IMG/VR virus record: IMGVR_UViG_3300032282_000704
Span: 1 to 21,133 of that record
Strand: one strand, 5' to 3'
Length of the DNA: 21,133 nucleotides
From: a virus
Positions within the stretch are counted from its first letter, which is position 1. The number at the start of each line of letters is the position of its first letter. Under the pieces are notes generated by a model. The model did no database searches. It saw only the letters and a list, made by a program, of their open reading frames with translations, and was not told where the DNA came from. Positions 1 through 5,876 of this stretch are shown one piece after another. The translations under genes and the position numbers were made by a program.

Positions 1-169
1 CACCATCTACTTTATTAAAAAATGCTTTCTTTTCATCATCGGTCATATCGTTGATACCTTTGCCAGCTTTTTCTAATGCTTTAGCGAAAAACGCTTGATA
101 TTCGTTTTCTTCAGTCATTACTTCTTTAACTAATTCTTTTAGTCTTGATTTTGTAATTGATGTGTTCAT
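1..169 (-). CDS. Head-operon protein, N-terminal part (cut by window edge)
   Basis: Only the first 56 codons are present, starting at the ATG at 169 and running off the window at base 1. The translation begins MNTSITKSRLKELVKEVMTE and continues with a charged helical stretch containing YQAFFAKALEKAG and DDEKKAFFNKVDG. The YQxFFxKALEKxG and EEKKAFFNxVD patterns recur, from memory, in small head-region proteins of uncultured marine T4-like phages; no biochemical role is known to me. The start lies one base past the stop of the upstream gene, so the two are almost certainly co-transcribed and translationally coupled. The opening peptide resembles that of the 195-residue protein encoded just upstream (SxLKE then hydrophobic/Lys), which may be a shared targeting peptide. 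There is no Shine-Dalgarno sequence. By position it could be a scaffold or core protein; this is inference. Confidence 0.75.
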   Translation of the reverse strand, partial: MNTSITKSRLKELVKEVMTEENEYQAFFAKALEKAGKGINDMTDDEKKAFFNKVDG

Positions 170-170
170 A

Positions 171-758
171 TTATAATGTTCTTATTTTTTCTGAAAGATT
201 CATTAACCTTTCTTTAATTTTATGTAAACTTTTATGAGTTCTTTTATAGTAATCATCTCTATTCACCCCATTCTCATTTTTTATTTTAGAATACCAGTTT
301 ACAAACTTTTCTACCTCACCTAACTGTTGTTTGATGCTTGTTACACCTTTACTCATTTTAGCTTTTGGTGAACCTTCTTCGTTTTTTATTGCTAACCAAC
401 GATTTTCATTTAAATTTGCATCATCATCATCTTTAGCTAATATCATACCACTTTTATCTGCAATACCACCAGCATCAGCTGAACTAATTGCTGTTGGTTT
501 TATTTCTAATGGTTTTTTAGAATCAGCGGGAACATCGTTTTTTAACCAATCCTTTGCTTCTTCTAAATCACTAACAACCTCACCACCACTTACACTAGCC
601 AATCTTTTATTTTTCTTTGCAGTTTGGCCAGGTGCACTAAAAGCGTTTGGAGTATTATATCCAGCAACAGCGCCAGTTCCAGTAGCTTCTTCTAATTCTG
701 TCTCCTCTTGAATTTCTTTAACTATACCTTTAATTATTTCCTTTAGTCTATTTGACAT
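171..758 (-). CDS. Head-operon protein with VAGYxTPxAF motif, possible prohead core protein
   Basis: A 195-residue protein with no catalytic motif that I recognise. Residues 1-24 form a charged amphipathic helix (MSNRLKEIIKGIVKEIQEE...). Residues 25-41 hold ATGTGAVAGYNTPNAFS; the GxVAGYxTPxAFS pattern is one I associate with small structural proteins of marine T4-like phages. Residues 140-195 are predicted by eye to be helical or coiled-coil. L22-E23-E24|A25 and L65-E66-E67|A68 fit the T4 prohead protease consensus (L/I)xE|(A/G), and the first lies exactly between the leader helix and the conserved motif. The start ATG (756-758) overlaps the end of the preceding 293-residue gene by 11 bases, so the genes form one operon. 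The role as a processed core or internal head protein is inferred from location after terminase and portal. No gp21-like protease is visible in this window. Confidence 0.85.
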   Translation of the reverse strand: MSNRLKEIIKGIVKEIQEETELEEATGTGAVAGYNTPNAFSAPGQTAKKNKRLASVSGGEVVSDLEEAKDWLKNDVPADSKKPLEIKPTAISSADAGGIADKSGMILAKDDDDANLNENRWLAIKNEEGSPKAKMSKGVTSIKQQLGEVEKFVNWYSKIKNENGVNRDDYYKRTHKSLHKIKERLMNLSEKIRTL

Positions 759-1629
759 TTACTTTTGATTTTAATTCTTTGATTAATTCATAAGAAAGCA
801 TGATAGATGAAACATTATTATCGGTTACAGTTTTGCCAATTTTCATTTTTTCTAAAACAGAAATAGTTTCTGACAATTTAATTGTAGTTACTTTATCTGA
901 TATTTTAGATTTAATTGTTTTTAATTCTTTTACAATTTGTGGAAGTTCTACTGCTAAATAATCTTTAAATTTAGATGTATTAGACATGTTATTAATATAC
1001 TCTTTTAACAAGCCTTTTTGTTTTTCATCTAAATTTGTGTATTTTTTATTAAAAGTTTCAACAAGAATCTTATAGGTTAATAATCTTAGGTCTTTATCTT
1101 GCTTTTTGTAGGTTTCTATTAGTTTTGTACTATCAGATGTAGGTTCTACTTTATTTGTAGTTGGTCTTGAGATAATATTCTCAATTAATGTAATTTTAGA
1201 ATTAAATACATCTTTAATATCATAGTTTTCTGATTTTTTGGATTCAAATACTTTATATATTGATGCTAATACTTTATAATTAGTTATAGGCGATGTTAAA
1301 AATTGCTCTAATTCAAATTTTGAATTAATCTCTTTAATAAGATTATACTTTTCTTTAGAAAGTTTTACACCATTTAATTTAGAATGTGCTTGAGATACAG
1401 TTTCTACAAACATTTCTGCTTTTGATTCCGAATTGTATTTCTCTTTTAATAGTAAATCATAAAGACGTAATTCTTTATTTAATTCAGTACCTGCGGCAAA
1501 GAATTCTTTTACTATATGTTTTGCATTTTCTGTCTTATCACCATTAAGTACCTCCAATGTTATTTGTCTTACTAAAAGCTCAAATAACACCCCAGTATTC
1601 TTAACTTTGGAATGTTTTATTTTTTTCAT
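748..1629 (-). CDS. Conserved T4-like phage head-operon protein (KNTGxLFELLVRQIT family)
   Basis: A 293-residue, lysine-rich, largely helical protein. It begins MKKIKHSKVKNTGVLFELLV and continues RQITLEVLNG; this K-x-K-N-T-G-(I/V)-L-F-E-L-L-V-R-Q-I-T signature is one I recall from proteins next to the portal gene in marine T4-like phages, where function is unassigned. No signal peptide, membrane segment or enzyme motif is visible. The middle (about 60-150) and the end (about 225-290) look like long amphipathic helices, which would suit a scaffold or core component. It follows the portal gene after 65 bases, and that gap carries a copy of the TATAnTTATAT motif, so it may have its own promoter. 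It overlaps the start of the next gene by 11 bases. The upstream A/T-rich leader contains GGG about 8 bases before the ATG but no convincing Shine-Dalgarno. Confidence 0.85.
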   Translation of the reverse strand: MKKIKHSKVKNTGVLFELLVRQITLEVLNGDKTENAKHIVKEFFAAGTELNKELRLYDLLLKEKYNSESKAEMFVETVSQAHSKLNGVKLSKEKYNLIKEINSKFELEQFLTSPITNYKVLASIYKVFESKKSENYDIKDVFNSKITLIENIISRPTTNKVEPTSDSTKLIETYKKQDKDLRLLTYKILVETFNKKYTNLDEKQKGLLKEYINNMSNTSKFKDYLAVELPQIVKELKTIKSKISDKVTTIKLSETISVLEKMKIGKTVTDNNVSSIMLSYELIKELKSKVNVK

Positions 1630-1667
1630 TTATTACCCTATATTTAAACCTACCTATAAATTAACAC

Positions 1668-1678
1668 ATATAAATATA
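1668..1678 (-). promoter_or_regulatory. TATAnTTATAT motif upstream of the 293-residue head gene
   Basis: The minus strand reads TATATTTATAT here, 38 bases before the ATG at 1629 and inside the 65-base gap after the portal gene. The same 11-base pattern occurs before four other genes in this window. I infer a phage promoter element. An AT-rich chance match is possible for any single copy. Confidence 0.4.
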
Positions 1679-1694
1679 AACTTTTTAATGTTTA

Positions 1695-3473
1695 TTAAAA
1701 TTTGGTGTCATCTAATATGTTTTTTTCATCTAAAAGGCTAGATTTTTCAGATTTTTCACTTAAAATCTTCTTTTTGGATGAAATTCCATTAATATATTCT
1801 TGTGCTAATTTTTTATTTGATTCGTTTGTACGAGTTTCTCTTTTCCTCTCAGCTTCATTTTCTTTATTTCCCAATGGGTCTCTACCTAATGGATGTTTAT
1901 CTTTACCATATGTATTTCCCTCTCTTGGTCTACCACCTTTATTGTCTACAATCTCCTGCTTCATTTTTTCAATCTCCTCCTCCACATTTTGTTGTTGTGG
2001 TGGATTTGCCGGGTCTTGTCCTTGCTGTTCTATTGAATTGTATCTGAAACGGTCTTTAAGGTCTAATATCATCTTAGCTCTTTGCATATCCATTTCATCT
2101 TCACTCATCCCAAACACATTATGATAAACCCAATCAGTAGATAACATATTCATTCCTTTGATATCAGATGCTAATCTAGTCTTTTCACTCCAAAGATTTA
2201 CTTTCTCTTGCTCATATATTGTAGAAGCGTTAGTTAAAGTAAGTTGGAAGTTAGTCATTTCAGAATCATCTATTCCTTGAGCTGCTAAGTGCACAATAGC
2301 TATTTTATATAATTCACTAACAACTGTTCTTTGAATTCTTTCGATAGTTCTAGCAAAACGAACATCTTGAGCTGCAAGAGTTGCTTTACCATTTACATCT
2401 TCTTCATATCCCAAAAATGCTTTAGGTACTTTTAATGCTGCAAATAGTTTAGCTTTTAGGTAATCAATATCTTCAATTGCTGCATATTCCAATCCAGCTA
2501 AGTTTTCAATTGATGTCCCACTATCCCCACCACGCACAGGTAAGAAGAAATCTTCCGTAAGGTTTTGAATATTGTATTTTAAGTTGTAATCGCCAGTATC
2601 TTTATTAACAAATGGAGTTTTTTTCATTTTGTTAATAATTTTTTGCATATAGTTATCAACTTCTTGAGGATTGATGTTACCTATATCAATTTTAAATATT
2701 CTTTTTTCAGGTGCTCTCATAATACGATGGATTAGCATCGCATCTTCCATTAATTGTAATTGTTTCCAAACTCTGCGGCCGCCTTCAATCATAGCTTTGC
2801 CATAAGGGAGGAAGTTTGTATCTGATAACATACGAAAGTGAGCCATTTCATAGTTCTCATATTCTTTTTTACCAAATCTATCCAATTCAACTTTAAACTT
2901 AACATAATTTTGATTATTAGGGTCAGTACCTTCTAATCTTTCAGTATTATATACAGAATATGGTATTACATTTACAACACCCTTACCTTCTGCTATTTCC
3001 CATGCTAAAAAGAAATCACCATATTTACAAAGATTTCTAACCCATGGCCATAAATTAAATTCAATATTAATTACATCATAAAATAAATTATGAAGTATTG
3101 CACTTACATTTTCATTTGTTGATTTAATTGCTAATATATCACCATATTCATTCTTTGTTGTAGATTCATCGGAATAAATATCTAATGCTGATGCAATAAT
3201 AGGGTCATTATCCATAGCATCATAATCTCTAAATAATTCTCTACGAACTTGATGGTATGCCATCGATTGTGCACCCTGATTGGTTTCGTAATAAGACCTT
3301 TGTAATTTTGTATATCTATCTCTAAGATTTACAAAATTTGTATTCATTTGACGTTCATCGGTATCTACAACTTTGCGTTTACCATCTTTATCAACGGTTA
3401 CAATTGCACTGGTTGAGAATAATTTCTTTAACCTACCAAAAAAACTTCTGTCATCTAATTCCTGCTCTGCCAT
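1695..3473 (-). CDS. 20: Portal protein, T4 gp20-like
   Basis: A 592-residue protein, a little longer than T4 gp20 (524). Family-typical stretches seen are MEDAMLIHRIMRAPEKRIFK (242-261) followed by IDIGN, matching the gp20 pattern EDAxxIYRxxRAPERRxFYxDVGN; DYLKAKLFAALKVPKAFLGY (337-356) followed by EEDVNGKATL; and FARTIERIQR (373-382). Portals of this family form the dodecameric ring at the unique capsid vertex through which DNA is pumped and to which the tail attaches. The last 100 residues are low-complexity and charged: Q/P-rich around 483-496, then GGRPREGNTYGKDKHPLGRD (513-532) with PLG, then K/E-rich sequence. That tail has no counterpart in T4 gp20 and may be disordered. The gene lies 71 bases after the terminase, the T4 order. 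The ATG at 3473 has no Shine-Dalgarno sequence, only an A/T-rich leader. Confidence 0.95.
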   Translation of the reverse strand: MAEQELDDRSFFGRLKKLFSTSAIVTVDKDGKRKVVDTDERQMNTNFVNLRDRYTKLQRSYYETNQGAQSMAYHQVRRELFRDYDAMDNDPIIASALDIYSDESTTKNEYGDILAIKSTNENVSAILHNLFYDVINIEFNLWPWVRNLCKYGDFFLAWEIAEGKGVVNVIPYSVYNTERLEGTDPNNQNYVKFKVELDRFGKKEYENYEMAHFRMLSDTNFLPYGKAMIEGGRRVWKQLQLMEDAMLIHRIMRAPEKRIFKIDIGNINPQEVDNYMQKIINKMKKTPFVNKDTGDYNLKYNIQNLTEDFFLPVRGGDSGTSIENLAGLEYAAIEDIDYLKAKLFAALKVPKAFLGYEEDVNGKATLAAQDVRFARTIERIQRTVVSELYKIAIVHLAAQGIDDSEMTNFQLTLTNASTIYEQEKVNLWSEKTRLASDIKGMNMLSTDWVYHNVFGMSEDEMDMQRAKMILDLKDRFRYNSIEQQGQDPANPPQQQNVEEEIEKMKQEIVDNKGGRPREGNTYGKDKHPLGRDPLGNKENEAERKRETRTNESNKKLAQEYINGISSKKKILSEKSEKSSLLDEKNILDDTKF

Positions 3474-3544
3474 AATTTATTATTAATTTCTACAAAATCT
3501 TATTTTGACATTATATAACATAAATATCGTAAAATATCAAAACA

Positions 3545-5140
3545 CTACAACCATTGAGATAAATCTTCAAAACCATCACCAACTCTCATTTTCCAAGGGT
3601 CATCATCTATCGTACTACCACCACCATAAATACCTTGAGATGTATTTGTTGTTATACCACTTACAGCTTGTTTAGTTAAATCAATACCTTCTTGTCTTAA
3701 ACGAAGTGCAGTATCCCTAACCCAAAGTCCAATTGAAAATGCCATCACCAAGTCATCATTATAACCTTTCATAGCCTCAGCTCTACCATTCATATAAATA
3801 AATGTAAATAATTCATCTATCAAACGAGAAGAACGAACTGTTATAGCTTTTTCTCTAAAATAATCCGTTAATTTTGATATAATCAACGGTCTAGTTTTAG
3901 AAGTGGTTGAAAATCCAGCTACTAATCCTTTATCCTCTGCTCTATATCTATTGGTAATTTGATTCTCAACATCAATATATTTTAAATCCTTACTCATATA
4001 GAATAAGTTTTTATATCCTCTATCAATTACTTGCTGAATTGTTGCCCAACCAATATTTGCATTCTCCACAACTAATAAAGCATCATTATATTCAGTTGAA
4101 AGTGCTACTAAGAAGTTTCCAAAATCTTTTGTATCAACTTTACCTTTATATTCTGCTACTTGAACTGAATTAACGATATCAATTACGTGACATGTGGAAT
4201 AATCGGCTCCATCACCTCTAGCTACATCGGCAACTACCATATAAGATTTAGAATAATCAGCATGTTCCCATTTCCAAAGATTTCCATCAAAACCACCCTT
4301 TTCTATTGGGTCCTGAATGTATGTTTCTTTATAGAACATTAGAGTTTCTGGTTCAATTACAGTTTCACCAGAAGATACAAAGTCACAATCACACTCTTGT
4401 GCTGCTTTCTTTACACCTAATAGTTTTTCTTGCTCATCTCTCCATTTTTGGTCTCTTTCAGGGTGTACTGTCCAATGTAAACGAATTGTATTAAATGGAT
4501 TTCTACTTTCTTCAGCTCCTAACCAAGTTTGGTGAAACCAATTACCCACACCATTAGGAGTAGAAAGGGCAATACAACTACCACCCGTTGAAAGCGTAGA
4601 TTGAGCCGATACCCAAATCTCATCAATATCATCAATGAAGGCTGCCTCATCAAATATAAGAAGTGATAAGGCTTCAGAACGTCCTGCATCAGGAGAACTA
4701 GCAATAGCTTTAATTTGAGAACCATTTTGTAAACGAAGGGAAAGTTTATTATCTTCCATTGAACCTCCTTTAAGCCATGTTGGAAGCAAATCATGCATTA
4801 CTCTTACCTTAGTTACTAAGTTCTTTGCTACTTCTTGCTTTGTTGCAATAACCAACACATTAAAATCTGAATTGAATATCATTTTCCAAAGTGAGAACCC
4901 AGCACAAAGTGTTGAGATACCAGTTTGACGTGATTTCAATACTACATTAAATCTATTATCTTTAAATTGTGTTAAAGTCTTTTCCTGAAATGGAAATAGT
5001 TGAAAAGGTATCTTACCTCTTACCGGATGCTGAATCATACAATACTTCTTCATAAAATGTATTGGGTCTACCGCACATTTTTTGTATTCTTCTGCAATAA
5101 TCTCTTTTAAAGATTTCTTTTGTGTTATTCCAGTACTCAT
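3545..5140 (-). CDS. 17: Terminase large subunit, T4 gp17-like
   Basis: A 531-residue packaging motor with an N-terminal ATPase and a C-terminal RNase H-fold nuclease. The ATPase has a Walker A region KSRQTGIST (69-77), Walker B LLIFDEAAFI (160-169, D164 E165) and a coupling motif STP (193-195). The nuclease has D305 (VADVARGDG), E359 (VVENANIGW) and D462/D463 (YNDDLVMAF), the expected three acidic positions. The conserved entry segment HPVRGKIPFQLFPFQ lies at 38-52. Walker A lacks the usual lysine before Ser/Thr: I75 occupies that place and K69 lies at the start of the loop, a deviant arrangement also known from lambda terminase. The protein converts ATP hydrolysis into DNA translocation at the portal and cuts concatemers. 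The gene starts one base after the stop of the four-cysteine protein and is followed by the portal gene. Length is shorter than T4 gp17 (610), mostly at the N-terminus. Confidence 0.97.
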   Translation of the reverse strand: MSTGITQKKSLKEIIAEEYKKCAVDPIHFMKKYCMIQHPVRGKIPFQLFPFQEKTLTQFKDNRFNVVLKSRQTGISTLCAGFSLWKMIFNSDFNVLVIATKQEVAKNLVTKVRVMHDLLPTWLKGGSMEDNKLSLRLQNGSQIKAIASSPDAGRSEALSLLIFDEAAFIDDIDEIWVSAQSTLSTGGSCIALSTPNGVGNWFHQTWLGAEESRNPFNTIRLHWTVHPERDQKWRDEQEKLLGVKKAAQECDCDFVSSGETVIEPETLMFYKETYIQDPIEKGGFDGNLWKWEHADYSKSYMVVADVARGDGADYSTCHVIDIVNSVQVAEYKGKVDTKDFGNFLVALSTEYNDALLVVENANIGWATIQQVIDRGYKNLFYMSKDLKYIDVENQITNRYRAEDKGLVAGFSTTSKTRPLIISKLTDYFREKAITVRSSRLIDELFTFIYMNGRAEAMKGYNDDLVMAFSIGLWVRDTALRLRQEGIDLTKQAVSGITTNTSQGIYGGGSTIDDDPWKMRVGDGFEDLSQWL

Positions 5141-5141
5141 A

Positions 5142-5825
5142 TTAATCTTTAAGTGGTCTTACTAAATCGTAATTTTTATCTTTTAATTTAGCGTAAGCCT
5201 CATTTCTTAATTTAATAATATCTTGGATTTCTTTTTCATATTTTGCAATATCAGATGATATCTCTGCTTTCATTTCTTCAACATCTCTTTCCATTCTCCA
5301 TTTTTCAATAGTACCATCTTCATTTACCATTTCATATTCTTGCTTACAATCTGCTAATGCTTGTCTAAATTGAGCCAATACATCATTACCATACCCAATC
5401 ATATTAGAATATATTTTATAATCTTCATATTCTTTCCATAATCCATCTGATTTGATACGAGTTTCTAATTTAGCTAAGCATGCCGCACAATAACCAGTCT
5501 TTGATATTAATTTTTTATCAACTCTACCAACTTTAATAGTTTTACAATCTTCAGATTTGCAAGTATTTAATTTATCTAAATAAGCTCTAACTTCAGCCAT
5601 AGTATCACCCAAATCGGATGTTTCTATTTTACCAGCTTCTAATTGTTCCCAAGATTTACCATTTTCATCTGTCCACTTTTCACCAACTTTTCTTTTTACC
5701 TTTTCTTTATCTGCTCCAGAAAATGAAATAAATGATTCCTTTTCATATTCAGCACCATGCATTACCATATCAACCAACTTTCTACGAGTTGGATGCATAA
5801 ACTTTTTATTGAATTCCTTTGCCAT
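5142..5825 (-). CDS. Four-cysteine zinc-ribbon-like protein upstream of terminase; candidate small terminase
   Basis: A 227-residue protein I know only as a conserved neighbour of the large terminase in marine T4-like phages. Residues 9-23 (FMHPTRRKLVDMVMH) and 46-61 (KVGEKWTDENGKSWEQ) are conserved-looking. C89 and C94 (CKSEDC) with C113 and C116 (GYCAAC) form a C-x4-C ... C-x2-C set that could bind one zinc. Residues 175-220 are a charged helical, probably coiled-coil, segment. Its stop is one base before the terminase ATG, so translation is coupled and the products probably work together. T4 places the small terminase subunit gp16 directly before gp17, so position suggests a DNA-recognition subunit. 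The fold does not obviously match gp16 (164 residues, no zinc site), and the assignment is inference. A TATAnTTATAT motif lies 22 bases before the ATG. Confidence 0.85.
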   Translation of the reverse strand: MAKEFNKKFMHPTRRKLVDMVMHGAEYEKESFISFSGADKEKVKRKVGEKWTDENGKSWEQLEAGKIETSDLGDTMAEVRAYLDKLNTCKSEDCKTIKVGRVDKKLISKTGYCAACLAKLETRIKSDGLWKEYEDYKIYSNMIGYGNDVLAQFRQALADCKQEYEMVNEDGTIEKWRMERDVEEMKAEISSDIAKYEKEIQDIIKLRNEAYAKLKDKNYDLVRPLKD

Positions 5826-5829
5826 ACTA

Positions 5830-5858
5830 TATACGATATATTTGTATATATAAGTATA
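5830..5858 (-). promoter_or_regulatory. Composite promoter-like element (TATAnTTATAT, 11 bases, TCGTATA)
   Basis: On the minus strand TATACTTATAT (5848-5858) is followed after exactly 11 bases by TCGTATA (5830-5836), just before the ATG at 5825. The same pair with the same 11-base spacing precedes the 925-residue gene. The larger stretch 5841-5860 matches 9121-9140 at 18 of 20 positions. I infer a phage-specific promoter in front of the packaging and head genes. Confidence 0.45.
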
Positions 5859-5876
5859 TCAAAATTAAGAAAACGA

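Noticed and set aside
331-711. Open plus-strand frame of 126 codons opposite the 195-residue head gene
   Set aside because: It lies wholly inside a convincing minus-strand gene, encodes a Leu/Ser/Phe-rich product typical of antisense frames in AT-rich DNA, and has no upstream signal. The same holds for the other plus-strand frames within 1702-17000.
1669-1676. T4 late promoter box TATAAATA
   Set aside because: It reads TATAAATA on the plus strand (also at 8674-8681 and 12822-12829), but all nearby genes are on the minus strand. The occurrences are explained by the near-symmetric TATAnTTATAT motif.
1885-1940. AT-hook-like GGRPRE in the portal C-terminus
   Set aside because: A single GRP core without flanking basic residues on both sides. 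It belongs to a longer GRPREGNTYGKDKHPLGRD segment, so a DNA-binding hook is not supported.
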